DNA of 64,000 nt, from NCBI RefSeq assembly GCF_027270315.1, contig NZ_CP114413.1, positions 248,001 to 312,000 on the forward strand, written 5' to 3'. Both the position numbers and the translations under genes were made by a program. The notes under the pieces were generated by a model. The model was not told the DNA's origin. It made no database searches and saw nothing but the letters and a program-made list of their open reading frames with translations. The stretch comes from Streptomyces cinnabarinus. GTDB taxonomy: Bacteria > Actinomycetota > Actinomycetes > Streptomycetales > Streptomycetaceae. Positions 49,737 through 58,799 of the stretch are shown here, in pieces (within the stretch, counting starts at the first letter, position 1; the number at the start of each line of letters is the position of its first letter).

Positions 49737-50750
49737 TCAGGACGACTCCCGCACCACCAGCTCCGTGGGCAGCGTCATGTGCTGTCGGTCCGCGTCGTGG
49801 AGGGTGATGTCGGTGAGGATCCGGGCCATGGTGCGGCCCACCTCCTCCACCGGCTGACGCACCGTCGTCAGGGGCGGGTTGGTGTGGCGGGCGAGGATGG
49901 AGTCCTCGAAGCCGACCACGGCGACGTCGTCGGGGATGCGGCGTTTCTGGCGGCGCAGTTCGGCCAGCGCGCCGACCGCCATGAGATCCGAGGCGGCGAA
50001 AACGGCGTCCAGGTCCGGGATGCGTTCGAGAAGCGAACGCATCGCGCGGCCACCGCTCTCCTCGGTGAAGTCGCCCTCCTCGATGAGGAGTTCACTCGGG
50101 GACAGTCCCGCCTCCTGGTGGGCGGCGCGCCAGCCGGCCAGCCGGCTGCGGGCGACGTCCATGTCCAGCGGACCGGTGATCGTGGCGATCCGCGTCCGCC
50201 CGCGGCCCAGGAGGTGCCGGACCGCCGCGGCCGCTCCCCCGGCGTTGTCGGACTCCACATAGCTCAGCTGCTCGTCCGCCCCGCGGCGGCCGGCCAGCAC
50301 CGTGGGCAGGCCCAGTTCCTCCAGCATGCCCGGCAGCCGGTCGTCGGTGTGGACGGAGACCAGCAGGACGCCGTCGACGCGGCGGGTCGCCACCGACTCG
50401 GTCAGCTGGTCCCGTTCCGCCTGGTCACGGACGAGCATCAACTGGAGCTGGGTGCGGCTCTCGGCCAGCGCCGCGCTCACCCCGCGGATCAGCGCGGCGA
50501 AGAACGGCTCCGAGCCGAGCCGGCTCTCGGACTCCGGGATCACCAGGGCCACCGCGTTGGTCCGGCTGGTCACCAGGCCCCGGGCGACCGAGTTGGGAAC
50601 GTAGTTGAGCTCCTTGATCGCCGCGAGCACCCTGGCCCGGGCGTCGGCGCTCACCAGATCCGAGCCGTTCACGACCCGGGACACCGTCGTACGGCCGACA
50701 CCGGCACGGGCGGCGACCGTCTTGATCGTGGGACGGCGGTTCCCCGGCAT
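49737..50750 (-). CDS. cebR: LacI family repressor of cellooligosaccharide use (CebR-like)
   Basis: The 337-residue protein starts at an ATG with AGGGGAG upstream. The LacI HTH is at residues about 6-30 (TIKTVAARAGVGRTTVSRVVNGS) with the hinge helix NYVPNSVARGL, followed by a periplasmic-binding-protein-like sugar domain (VALVIPESESRLGSEPFFAAL ... VVGFEDSILARHTNPPLTTVRQ). It is divergent from an ABC sugar-uptake operon ending in a GH1 beta-glucosidase. Two CebR-box-like operators lie between. In Streptomyces this is the locus that CebR represses until cellobiose or cellotriose binds. Confidence 0.88.
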   Translation of the reverse strand: MPGNRRPTIKTVAARAGVGRTTVSRVVNGSDLVSADARARVLAAIKELNYVPNSVARGLVTSRTNAVALVIPESESRLGSEPFFAALIRGVSAALAESRTQLQLMLVRDQAERDQLTESVATRRVDGVLLVSVHTDDRLPGMLEELGLPTVLAGRRGADEQLSYVESDNAGGAAAAVRHLLGRGRTRIATITGPLDMDVARSRLAGWRAAHQEAGLSPSELLIEEGDFTEESGGRAMRSLLERIPDLDAVFAASDLMAVGALAELRRQKRRIPDDVAVVGFEDSILARHTNPPLTTVRQPVEEVGRTMARILTDITLHDADRQHMTLPTELVVRESS

Positions 50751-50937
50751 GTGCTCCCCTCCTCGGCAGCCGCGGCGGCGGTGCCGCGGACGTGGCCAGC
50801 GACGATTCTTGCAGACGCCGCCTGCGCGGAGCATCCCACGGACCCTCGGGAACGCGCACCGGTCGCGGCGTCGGACGGGCAGTTGCGTTCAAGTCATTGA
50901 CATAAGCGTTCGTCGGCGCGAGTCTTCCGTTCGGCGG

Positions 50938-50973
50938 TGGGCACGTTCCCACCCCGCGTTGGGAACGTACCCA
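50938..50973. promoter_or_regulatory. Two tandem CebR-box operators
   Basis: TGGGCACGTTCCCA (50938-50951) and TGGGAACGTACCCA (50960-50973) both fit the CebR consensus TGGGAGCGCTCCCA in the outer TGGG...CCCA and central CG. Their centres are 22 bases apart, about two helical turns. Together they also form a 15-base-arm inverted repeat. Confidence 0.8.
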
Positions 50974-51048
50974 CCGCTTTTTGAGCCGCTGTAGTCATCG
51001 CAGAAGTCATTGCTCCGATGTGTCAGCGTCGCCGCTAGGAGGAGATCC

Positions 51049-52353
51049 ATGGGCAGTCCCGGTTCCATGCGCACGAAGGTGGTGGCGGCAGCCGCGGCCG
51101 TCGCCGCGCTGTCACTCGTCGTCGGATGCAGCGGCAACGACTCGGTCACGGGTGGTGGCAAGAAGGACGGCAAGGTCACCATCACGATGGGCATGTTCGG
51201 GGTGATGGGCTTCAAGGAGTCGGGCCTCCTGGAGCAGTACATGAAGGAGAACCCGAACGTCGAGATCAAGGCCGACATAGCCGGTGACGAGCAGACGTAC
51301 TACACCGCGCTCCAGACGCATCTCGCCGCCGGGAACGGTCTGAAGGACATCCAGGGCATCGAGATCGGCCGGGCCAAGGAGATCACCGAGACCCAGGCCG
51401 ACAAGTTCGCCGACTTCTCGAAGGTGGCGGGCACCGACCACTTCCTGCCCTGGAAGCAGTCGCAGGTCACGACCAAGGACGGCAAGGTTCTCGGGCTCGG
51501 CACCGACAGCGGCCCGATGGCCGTCTGCTACCGCAAGGACTACTTCGAGAAGGCGGGCCTGCCCACCGACCGCGAGAAGGTGTCCAAGCTGTGGGCCGGG
51601 GACTGGAACAAGTACGTCGAGGTCGGCCGCACCTTCAAGAAGGACTTCAAGGGTGACGGCGTCTCCTACATGGACTCGGCCAGCGGCCTGTACAACGCCA
51701 TGGTCTACGGCTACTCCGAGCAGTACTACGACGAGCAGGGCGAGCTGATCTACGACAAGAACCCGGCCGTCAAGGAGGCCTGGAACCTGTCCGCGGACGC
51801 CGCCGAGGAGGGCCTGAGCGCCAAGCTCCGTCAGTTCCAGCCCGGTTGGGACCCCGGCCTGGCCAACGGCACCTTCGCCACCGCGACCTGCCCGGCGTGG
51901 ATGCTGAGCCACATCAGCGAGAAGGCCGGTGAGAAGAACAAGGGCAAGTGGGACGTCGCCAAGGCCCCCAAGGGCGCCAACTGGGGCGGTTCCTTCCTCG
52001 GCGTGATGGAGGCCAGCCCCGTCAAGGAGGAGGCCGCGAAGCTCGTCGCGTGGCTGACAGCGCCGGAGCAGCAGGCCTACATCTTCGAGAAGCTGGGCAA
52101 CTTCCCCTCCTCGCAGGCCGCGTTGGAGCGCGAGGACGTCAAGAACATCACCTCGGAGTACTTCAGCGGCGCACCGCTCGGCGAGATCTTCGGCGCCGCC
52201 GCGCAGGACATCCCGGACAAGCAGGTCCTCGGCCGCAAGGACGGCACGATCAAGGACACCTTCTCCCAGGGTCTGGCGCTGGTCGAGCAGGGCACCGAGC
52301 GCGACAAGGCCTGGAACACCACGACTGAGCGCATCGAGAAGGCCGTCGGCTGA
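51049..52353 (+). CDS. cebE: Cellooligosaccharide-binding lipoprotein CebE-like
   Basis: The 434-residue ABC solute-binding protein has a lipoprotein signal (AAAAVAALSLVVGCSGND, lipid Cys at residue 27). The mature family-1 sugar-binding sequence includes MGMFGVMGFKESGLLEQYMKENPNVEIKADI, VCYRKDYFEKAGLP, and NGTFATATCPAWMLSHIS. AGGAGGAGATCC precedes the ATG; an internal ATG at residue 7 (MRTKVV) is a good alternative. It captures cellobiose/cellotriose outside the membrane for CebFG, judged from the operon and operators. Confidence 0.88.
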   Translation: MGSPGSMRTKVVAAAAAVAALSLVVGCSGNDSVTGGGKKDGKVTITMGMFGVMGFKESGLLEQYMKENPNVEIKADIAGDEQTYYTALQTHLAAGNGLKDIQGIEIGRAKEITETQADKFADFSKVAGTDHFLPWKQSQVTTKDGKVLGLGTDSGPMAVCYRKDYFEKAGLPTDREKVSKLWAGDWNKYVEVGRTFKKDFKGDGVSYMDSASGLYNAMVYGYSEQYYDEQGELIYDKNPAVKEAWNLSADAAEEGLSAKLRQFQPGWDPGLANGTFATATCPAWMLSHISEKAGEKNKGKWDVAKAPKGANWGGSFLGVMEASPVKEEAAKLVAWLTAPEQQAYIFEKLGNFPSSQAALEREDVKNITSEYFSGAPLGEIFGAAAQDIPDKQVLGRKDGTIKDTFSQGLALVEQGTERDKAWNTTTERIEKAVG

Positions 52354-52442
52354 TCCGCCGGTCCTCCGGACACCCGGGCCCGCACACCTCCGCGGGCCCG
52401 GGGCCGCCCGGCTGACACACCCGCACTCAGGAAGGAAGTCCG

Positions 52443-53441
52443 GTGGCCACCTCCACCACCAACGCCCTGGCCGGCGAGGAGCGTCCGCGCCCGTCCTCGA
52501 AGTCGGGCGGCGACGGCACCGGCCGCGGCCGGCGCGGCGCGCTGCTGCACCGGCTCGACGTCAAGGGCGCGCCGTACGCGTTCGTCGCGCCGTTCTTCGT
52601 CGTGTTCGCCGCGTTCAGTTTCTACCCGCTGATCTACACCTCGTGGATCTCCCTGCACCGCGTCGAACTGGCCACGCTCAACTCGATGGAGTGGCTGGCC
52701 TTCGACAACTACATCAATCTCTGGAACGACTCGCGGTTCTGGAACGCGCTCCAGAACACCATCACGATCGGCGTCATCTCCACGGTGCCCCAGCTGCTGA
52801 TGGCGCTCGGTCTGGCGCACCTGCTCAACTACAAGATGCGCGGTTCGCTCTTCTTCCGCGTCGCCTCGCTGGTCCCCTACGCCACCTCGGTCGGTGCCGC
52901 CGCGCTCGTCTTCACGATGCTCTTCGAGCGCGACTTCGGCATGATCAACTGGGGGCTCGGGCTGGTCGGTCTCGACCCGCTGGACTGGGAGGCCGACAAA
53001 TGGCCCGCCCAGGCCGCGATCTCCTCCATCGTCATCTGGCGCTGGACCGGCTACAACGCGCTGCTCTACCTGGCCGCCATGCAGGCCATCCCCGCCGAGC
53101 GGTACGAGGCCGCCTCGCTGGACGGCGCCTCGCGGTGGAAGCAGTTCACCCACGTCACCGTGCCCGGGATCCGCTCCACGATCGTCTTCACCATCGTGCT
53201 CTCCACGATCGGCGCGACCCAGCTCTTCGGTGAGCCGCTCATCTTCGGCCAGGGCCCGAACGGTGTCACCGGCGGCGCGGACAACCAGTACCAGACGCTG
53301 GGCCTGCTGCTGTACGAGGAGGGCTGGAAGAACTACCAGATGGGGCGCGCGGCGTCCGTCGCCTGGGCGATGTTCCTGCTGCTCGTGCTCGTCTTCGTGG
53401 TGCAGCGCCTGATCGCGCGGCTGCGTTCCCGTACGTCCTGA
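52443..53441 (+). CDS. cebF: ABC sugar permease CebF-like
   Basis: The 332-residue permease starts at a GTG with GGAAGGAAG upstream. Six membrane segments begin at APYAFVAPFFVVFAAFSFYPLIY. The ATPase-contact EAA loop reads YEAASLDGASRWKQFTHVTVPGI, the sugar-type MalF signature. No ATPase gene is in the operon, as usual for Streptomyces sugar ABC systems that share MsiK. It lies 89 bases after cebE. Confidence 0.9.
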   Translation: MATSTTNALAGEERPRPSSKSGGDGTGRGRRGALLHRLDVKGAPYAFVAPFFVVFAAFSFYPLIYTSWISLHRVELATLNSMEWLAFDNYINLWNDSRFWNALQNTITIGVISTVPQLLMALGLAHLLNYKMRGSLFFRVASLVPYATSVGAAALVFTMLFERDFGMINWGLGLVGLDPLDWEADKWPAQAAISSIVIWRWTGYNALLYLAAMQAIPAERYEAASLDGASRWKQFTHVTVPGIRSTIVFTIVLSTIGATQLFGEPLIFGQGPNGVTGGADNQYQTLGLLLYEEGWKNYQMGRAASVAWAMFLLLVLVFVVQRLIARLRSRTS

Positions 53442-53453
53442 CCTGGAGCCGAG

Positions 53454-54374
53454 ATGACCACTGAAAGCCTCGCGGTCCGCCCGGAAACCCCGGTCCGGAC
53501 CCCTGCCGTGAAGACCCGACGCGGTGGCCGCCGACTGCTGCGCCAGGGCGCCGGCCGCCAGCACCACGCGGGCCCGCTCGCCTACGTCCTGCTCGCCGTC
53601 ATGGCGATCCTGTCCATCTTCCCGCTGTACTGGACGATGGTGGCGGCCTCCACCGACAACACCCGGGTCAGCCAGACCCCGCCGCCGTTCCTGCCCGGCC
53701 CGAACCTGTTCAGCAACCTCGCCCGCGCCTGGGACGAGGCGGCGATGGGCAAGGCCATGATCAACAGCTTCATCGTGGCCGGGGTGATCGCCCTGTCCAC
53801 GGTGCTGTTCGCGACCCTGGCGGGCTTGGCCTTCGCCAAGCTGCGGTTCCGGGGGCGCAACGCCCTGCTCATGCTGGTGATCGGCACGATGATGGTGCCG
53901 CCGCAACTGGGCGTCGTACCGCTGTTCATGATGATGTCCGAACTCGGCTGGTCGCAGCAGTTGCCCGCCGTCATCTTCCCGACGCTGGTGAGCGCGGTCG
54001 GGGTGTTCTTCATGCGCCAGTACCTCTCGGAGGCACTCCCCGACGAACTGGTCGAGGCCGGCCGGGTGGACGGGGCGCACTCGCTGCGGATCTTCTGGAG
54101 CATCGTCCTGCCGATCGCGCGGCCCGCGATGGCCGTGCTGTTCATGATCACGTTCGTGCACGCATGGAACGACTTCTTCTGGCCGTTCGTGGTCCTCGAC
54201 ATGACCAACCCGACGGTGCCGGTCGCGCTCACGCAGCTCAGCGCCGGTTACGTCCGCGACCAGTCGCTGATCATGGCGGGCGCGCTGCTCGGCACCCTGC
54301 CGCTGCTGGCGATGTTCATCGTCTTCGGCCGCCAGATCGTGAGCGGCATCATGGCGGGCGCCGTCAAGGGCTGA
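53454..54374 (+). CDS. cebG: ABC sugar permease CebG-like
   Basis: The 306-residue partner permease has a basic N-terminal region, then six membrane segments from YVLLAVMAILSIFPLYWTMV onward. Its EAA loop reads VEAGRVDGAHSLRIFWSIVLPI (MalG type). It starts 12 bases after cebF and should pair with it to form the channel. Confidence 0.9.
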   Translation: MTTESLAVRPETPVRTPAVKTRRGGRRLLRQGAGRQHHAGPLAYVLLAVMAILSIFPLYWTMVAASTDNTRVSQTPPPFLPGPNLFSNLARAWDEAAMGKAMINSFIVAGVIALSTVLFATLAGLAFAKLRFRGRNALLMLVIGTMMVPPQLGVVPLFMMMSELGWSQQLPAVIFPTLVSAVGVFFMRQYLSEALPDELVEAGRVDGAHSLRIFWSIVLPIARPAMAVLFMITFVHAWNDFFWPFVVLDMTNPTVPVALTQLSAGYVRDQSLIMAGALLGTLPLLAMFIVFGRQIVSGIMAGAVKG

Positions 54375-54440
54375 GCCGGGCCCCACACCCCTTCCCACCT
54401 CAACGCATTCTCGAACGCCCCCCATTCCGAAAGGACTTAC

Positions 54441-55877
54441 GTGTCCAGCGCAGCACGACAGAACGGATCCGCCCGGCCGACCGTCTTCCCGGACTCCTTC
54501 CTCTGGGGCTCGGCGACAGCCTCGTACCAGATCGAGGGGGCGGCCACCGAGGACGGCCGTACCCCGTCCATCTGGGACACCTACGCCCGTACCCCGGGCC
54601 GGGTCCGTAACGGCGACACCGGTGACATCGCCACCGACCACTACCACCGCTGGCGTGAGGACGTCGCCCTGATGGCCGAACTCGGCCTGGGCGCCTACCG
54701 GTTCTCCCTCGCCTGGCCACGGATCCAGCCCACCGGTCGCGGGCCCGCCGTACAGAAGGGACTGGACTTCTACCGCCGCCTCGTCGACGAGCTGTTGGAC
54801 AAGGGCATCAAGCCGGTGGCCACGCTGTACCACTGGGATCTGCCGCAGGAGCTGGAGGACGCCGGGGGCTGGCCCGAGCGGGCCACGGCCGAGCGGTTCG
54901 CCGAGTACGCGGCGATCGCGGCGGACGCCCTCGGAGACCGGGTGAAGACCTGGACCACCCTCAACGAGCCCTGGTGCAGCGCCTTTCTCGGCTACGGCTC
55001 CGGCGTCCACGCCCCCGGCCGCACCGACCCGGTCGCCGCCCTGCGCGCCGCCCACCATCTCAACCTGGCTCACGGGATGGCCGTCGAGGCGATCCGCGCC
55101 CACACGCGCCCCGACACCCAGTGCTCGGTCACGCTCAACGTCCACCATGTCCGCCCGCTCACCGGCAGCGACGCCGACGCGGACGCCGTCCGGAGGATCG
55201 ACGCGCTCGCCAACCGGGTCTTCACCGGCCCGATGCTCCAGGGCACCTACCCGGAGGACCTGCTGAAGGACACCGCGAGCCTGACCGACTGGTCCTTCGT
55301 GCGCGACGGTGACCTGGAGCGGATCCATCAGCCGCTGGACTTCCTCGGCGTCAACTACTACACGCCGACCGTCGTCTCGGAGGCCGACGGCAGCGGCACC
55401 CACAGCTCCGACGGCCACGGCAAGAGCGACCACACCCCGTGGCCGGCGGCCGATCAGGTCGCCTTCCACCAGCCGCCCGGCGACACCACCGCGATGGGCT
55501 GGGCCGTCGACCCCACGGGGCTGTACGACCTGCTGCGCCGACTGTCCTCTGACTTCCCGCAGCTACCGCTGATCATCACGGAGAACGGCGCGGCGTTCGA
55601 CGACTACGCGGACCCCTCGGGCCGGGTCAACGACCCCGACCGGATCGCGTACCTGCACGGTCACCTGGCCGCCGTGCACCGGGCCATAGCGGACGGCTCG
55701 GATGTGCGCGGCTACTTCCTCTGGTCGCTGCTGGACAACTTCGAGTGGGCACACGGCTACGGCAAGCGCTTCGGCACGGTCTACGTCGACTACCCCACCG
55801 GAACCCGCATCCCCAAGGCCAGCGCCCGCTGGTACGCCGAGGTGGCCCGCACCGGCATCCTGCCCGCCACCGCCTGA
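54441..55877 (+). CDS. bglC: GH1 beta-glucosidase BglC-like
   Basis: The 478-residue glycoside hydrolase family 1 enzyme has both catalytic Glu residues: Glu176 in TTLNEPWC (acid/base) and Glu381 in IITENGAAF (nucleophile). The typical opening FLWGSATASYQIEGA and the C-terminal YFLWSLLDNFEWAHGYGKRFG also match the family. No signal peptide is present, so it acts in the cytoplasm on imported cellobiose. It starts at a GTG 66 bases after cebG; GAAAGGAC precedes it. No separate CebR box is seen before it. Confidence 0.93.
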   Translation: MSSAARQNGSARPTVFPDSFLWGSATASYQIEGAATEDGRTPSIWDTYARTPGRVRNGDTGDIATDHYHRWREDVALMAELGLGAYRFSLAWPRIQPTGRGPAVQKGLDFYRRLVDELLDKGIKPVATLYHWDLPQELEDAGGWPERATAERFAEYAAIAADALGDRVKTWTTLNEPWCSAFLGYGSGVHAPGRTDPVAALRAAHHLNLAHGMAVEAIRAHTRPDTQCSVTLNVHHVRPLTGSDADADAVRRIDALANRVFTGPMLQGTYPEDLLKDTASLTDWSFVRDGDLERIHQPLDFLGVNYYTPTVVSEADGSGTHSSDGHGKSDHTPWPAADQVAFHQPPGDTTAMGWAVDPTGLYDLLRRLSSDFPQLPLIITENGAAFDDYADPSGRVNDPDRIAYLHGHLAAVHRAIADGSDVRGYFLWSLLDNFEWAHGYGKRFGTVYVDYPTGTRIPKASARWYAEVARTGILPATA

Positions 55878-55895
55878 CCCCGGCGGCTGGGACAT

Positions 55896-55932
55896 CCCGC
55901 CCCCGTGTCCTCCTTCCCGGACCGGGGGCGGG
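55896..55932. terminator. Terminator after bglC
   Basis: Perfect 10-base arms cccgcccccg (55896-55905) and cgggggcggg (55923-55932) lie between the convergent bglC and GNAT genes. Outer gacat/atgtc bases extend the stem. Confidence 0.65.
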
Positions 55933-55958
55933 TCCATGTCCATTGCCCTGCCGTGGAG

Positions 55959-56414
55959 CTACAGCTCTCGCTTCGCGACGATCTCGCCGTCCACGACCTC
56001 GCCGGTGCGGCGGAAGCCGAGCCGTGTGTAGAAGGGTTCGGGTCCGCGGACGCCCGGTTGCCAGGACACCCACAGGCGGCTCTGGCCGCGCCGGCGGGCC
56101 TCGGCGCACACCGCTGCCACCGCGAAGCTGCCGTAGCCCTGCCGCTGCCGGTCCGCGGCGATGTTGAGCCGCCACAGATAGCTGCGGTAGGGCTCCACCT
56201 CATGCGTCGGGTCGAAGCCCGCCATGACGAACCCGACCAGCTGCTCGCCGTCACAGATCACCCGCGGCCAGGCGACCTCCCCGTACGCGTACGCCTCGGC
56301 GAGCGAAGTGACGACCGGGTCGACGAAACGCTCCTGGTCGGGGTGGACGCGCAGGTGGCACGCCGCATCGACGTTCTGCGGGCTGATCTTCGCCAGGCGC
56401 AGCGATGAACTCAC
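55959..56414 (-). CDS. GNAT family N-acetyltransferase
   Basis: The 151-residue protein has the GNAT core: LVGFVMAGFDPT and YLWRLNIAADRQRQGYGSFAVAAVCAEARRRG, where RQGYGS is the acetyl-CoA pyrophosphate-binding loop, followed by EPFYTRLGFRRTGEV. The N-terminal half resembles spermine/spermidine-type acetyltransferases, but the acceptor is not certain. It starts at a GTG, divergent from the AAA ATPase gene. Confidence 0.85.
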   Translation of the reverse strand: MSSSLRLAKISPQNVDAACHLRVHPDQERFVDPVVTSLAEAYAYGEVAWPRVICDGEQLVGFVMAGFDPTHEVEPYRSYLWRLNIAADRQRQGYGSFAVAAVCAEARRRGQSRLWVSWQPGVRGPEPFYTRLGFRRTGEVVDGEIVAKREL

Positions 56415-56501
56415 GAATCAGCGCTCCTCGGACGACCGGTCGGCCTCCACTCCTACCGTCTCCTGAGCCGCCGGCGCCAGGCCCTGTGGCAGACTCGGGA
56501 T

Positions 56502-57212
56502 GTGATCGTCGAACACGCGTACGCACATGTGGCCTCGTACGACGCGGACGAGTGGCCGTGGTCGGTGCCCTGCGTGCGCCAACTGCTGGCGGACGGGCTG
56601 CGGTTCAAGGCGCCGGTGACCTTTCTCGTCGGGGAGAACGGCTCGGGCAAGTCCACGGTGGTGGAGGCCCTCGCCGAGGGATTCGGTCTGGACCCCTGGG
56701 GCGGCTCGCACGATTGGCGGTACGCCGGCCCGCGCGAAAAATCGGTGCTGGGTGAGCAGATCCGCTTCGACGCGGCCGCGGGCGGGCGGCGCATGCTGGG
56801 CAGTTGGTCCGCTCGCAAGGGGTTCTTCCTCCGTGCCGAGACCGCCGTGGACGCCTTGGACCGGGAGGGGTTCGCGCCGCACGCGGTCAGCCACGGTGAG
56901 GGCTTTCTCGCCGCGTTCCGGGGCAAGTTCCTGCTGCCGGGGCTGTATGTGATGGACGAGCCGGAAGCCGCCCTGTCGTTCGCCTCCTGCCTGGAACTGC
57001 TCGGTCATGTCGACCAGTTGGTAAAGGCCGGTGGTCAGGTCATCTGCGCCACCCACTCGCCCCTGCTGACCGCCCTGCCGGGCGCGGACATCATCGAGGT
57101 CGGCGAGCACGGCATGCAGCGAACGGCCTGGCACGAGCTCGACCTGGTCGACCACTGGCGCCGCTATCTCGCCGACCCGCGGTCCTATCTTCGGCACGTC
57201 ATTGACGCCTGA
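56502..57212 (+). CDS. AAA/ABC-like ATPase (AAA_21-type)
   Basis: The 236-residue stand-alone ATPase has Walker A GENGSGKS at residues 44-51, a signature-like SHGEGFLAAF near residue 128, Walker B GLYVMDEPEAALS near 150 and the switch His in ICATHSPLL. It lacks a long coiled coil, so it is the compact AAA_21 type. Proteins of this kind are widespread, sometimes with a nuclease partner (OLD/Gabija-like); none is adjacent here, so no defence role is claimed. Its 3' end overlaps that of the serine hydrolase by 14 bases. Confidence 0.82.
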   Translation: MIVEHAYAHVASYDADEWPWSVPCVRQLLADGLRFKAPVTFLVGENGSGKSTVVEALAEGFGLDPWGGSHDWRYAGPREKSVLGEQIRFDAAAGGRRMLGSWSARKGFFLRAETAVDALDREGFAPHAVSHGEGFLAAFRGKFLLPGLYVMDEPEAALSFASCLELLGHVDQLVKAGGQVICATHSPLLTALPGADIIEVGEHGMQRTAWHELDLVDHWRRYLADPRSYLRHVIDA

Positions 57213-58740
57213 AGGTGCCGAGTCCTTCCTTGTCCAGGTACTCGACGGTGAAGGACTTCCCGTCGGGGGTGAAGGTGACTCCGGTGAGACCCACCGCGTC
57301 CTCGCCGACCGTCCGGAAACTGAACGTGTCACCGTCGTAGTGCGTGAGCCGGTACGACTGGGGTTCGGGCCCCAGACGGAGCGTCAGCGTGCCATCCTCG
57401 CCCGAGACGACCTCGGCCCGCCCGTAGTATCGGTTCCCGAACGTCCCCGTGTAGGTGTCGGCGGCCTTCGCTGGCGTCGCGTCGGAGGGCGGGTCGGCAT
57501 AGTCGGTCTTCGACCGGTCCCCGTCCAACTGCGCCTGGTACACCTGGTCCAGGAGCGGGATCCAGTCGCGGCTGATCTCGCCGGTCTGCGCGATGTCGAA
57601 GAAGTCCAGCGCGACGGCGTCGGCGACCCCGACAGGTGAGGTGTTGGTCAGCACGACGATGCCGAGCTGCTCGCCGGGCAGCATCGTGACGTTGGTGTGC
57701 GCGCCGAGCTCGAAGGCTCCGGTGTGCGAGAGCCTGAGGCGGCCCTCGTCGTCGTAACTCACGTTCCAGCCCAGCCCGTAGAAGCCGGTGCGGCCGGCCG
57801 GCGCATGCGGCGGGCTGGCGACGGACTGGGGCCAGTGGGTGCGCTCCAGGGACTCGGCGTCGATGATCTGCTCGCCGTCGAGCTTGCCGTTCGCGAGCTG
57901 GAGCCGCAGCCAGACGGCCATGTCGCGGGCGGTGGAGCTGACGCCGCCGGCGGGGGACTGCGCGTCCGGGTCCCGGACGAACTCCGCCTTCCAGTCGCCG
58001 TCTTCGGTCCGAACGTGGCCCCAGGCCCGGTTGGCGGCCTTCTCGTAGTCCTCGAAGCGGGAGCTGGTGGAGTCCATGCCGGCAGGCTTGTAGAGGGTGT
58101 CCTCGGTGAGCTTCTCCCAGGGCACGCCCTTTTCGTCGGCGACCGCCTGGGCCGCGGCCGTCAGACCGTAGTTGGTGTAGGCGTAGCTGTCGCGGAACGG
58201 TGTGAGGGGCTCGTAGCGCAGGCGGGACAGGATGTACTCGCGGTCATAGCCGAGGTCTTCGAGGAGGTCTCCGGCGTGATCGGGCAGGCCGCTGCGGTGC
58301 GCGAAGAGGTCGGCGACCGTCACATGCTCGGTGACCCACGGATCCTTCAGCCGGAAGTCCGGCAGGTGCGGGGCGACGGGCTCGGCCCAGCCCTCGACGC
58401 CCACGGCCTCGGCGACGACGGTGGAGGCGATCGGCTTCGAGACAGACGCGAGTTGGAACACTGTGTCGGCGTCCACGGCGGCCTTCTCCCCCGCCTTGCG
58501 GACGCCGTACCCCTCCATGTGAACCACTTTGCCCTCGTAGACGACAGCTACGGCCACCCCCGGAGCGCCGGTGCGTTTCATGGCATCCCTCACCACTCCG
58601 TCGAGGCGGTCGACGGCCCGCCGCACATCCGCGTCGTCGAGCTGAGGCGGCGGCTGGGGCGGGGGTGGCGAAGGTTCCGGTGTGGCGACGCCCAGCAGCG
58701 CCGTGAGACCGGCTGCGGCAATCCAAGCGAGAGTGCTCAC
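57199..58740 (-). CDS. Secreted serine hydrolase (beta-lactamase / class C fold)
   Basis: The 513-residue protein from a GTG start has a signal peptide (TLAWIAAAGLTALLGVATPEP), a Pro-rich linker, then a penicillin-binding-like domain. The nucleophile motif is Ser99-Val-Ser-Lys102 (LASVSKPI), with the YxN motif in SYAYTNYGL and SHTG as the KTG equivalent. A C-terminal lipocalin-like domain (TYTGTFGNRYYGRAEVV) follows. Substrates in this family vary: peptidoglycan peptides, esters, D-amino peptides. GGAAGG adjoins the GTG closely, so the start is uncertain by a few codons. Confidence 0.85.
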   Translation of the reverse strand: MSTLAWIAAAGLTALLGVATPEPSPPPPQPPPQLDDADVRRAVDRLDGVVRDAMKRTGAPGVAVAVVYEGKVVHMEGYGVRKAGEKAAVDADTVFQLASVSKPIASTVVAEAVGVEGWAEPVAPHLPDFRLKDPWVTEHVTVADLFAHRSGLPDHAGDLLEDLGYDREYILSRLRYEPLTPFRDSYAYTNYGLTAAAQAVADEKGVPWEKLTEDTLYKPAGMDSTSSRFEDYEKAANRAWGHVRTEDGDWKAEFVRDPDAQSPAGGVSSTARDMAVWLRLQLANGKLDGEQIIDAESLERTHWPQSVASPPHAPAGRTGFYGLGWNVSYDDEGRLRLSHTGAFELGAHTNVTMLPGEQLGIVVLTNTSPVGVADAVALDFFDIAQTGEISRDWIPLLDQVYQAQLDGDRSKTDYADPPSDATPAKAADTYTGTFGNRYYGRAEVVSGEDGTLTLRLGPEPQSYRLTHYDGDTFSFRTVGEDAVGLTGVTFTPDGKSFTVEYLDKEGLGTFRRQ

Positions 58741-58799
58741 CCTTCCATTGAAAGTCCCGCCACGCGGTCTGTCGCGCGCAGCCCGACAGGCCCGGGAAC

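Noticed and set aside
52077..55469. 1130-codon minus-strand open frame over the ceb operon
   Set aside because: It is antisense to clear CebEFG-BglC genes and is rich in Gly, Arg, Asp, His and Glu without domains.
56502..57212. AAA ATPase considered as part of a Gabija/OLD-like defence system
   Set aside because: It has no TOPRIM region and no helicase or nuclease partner next to it, so defence cannot be supported.
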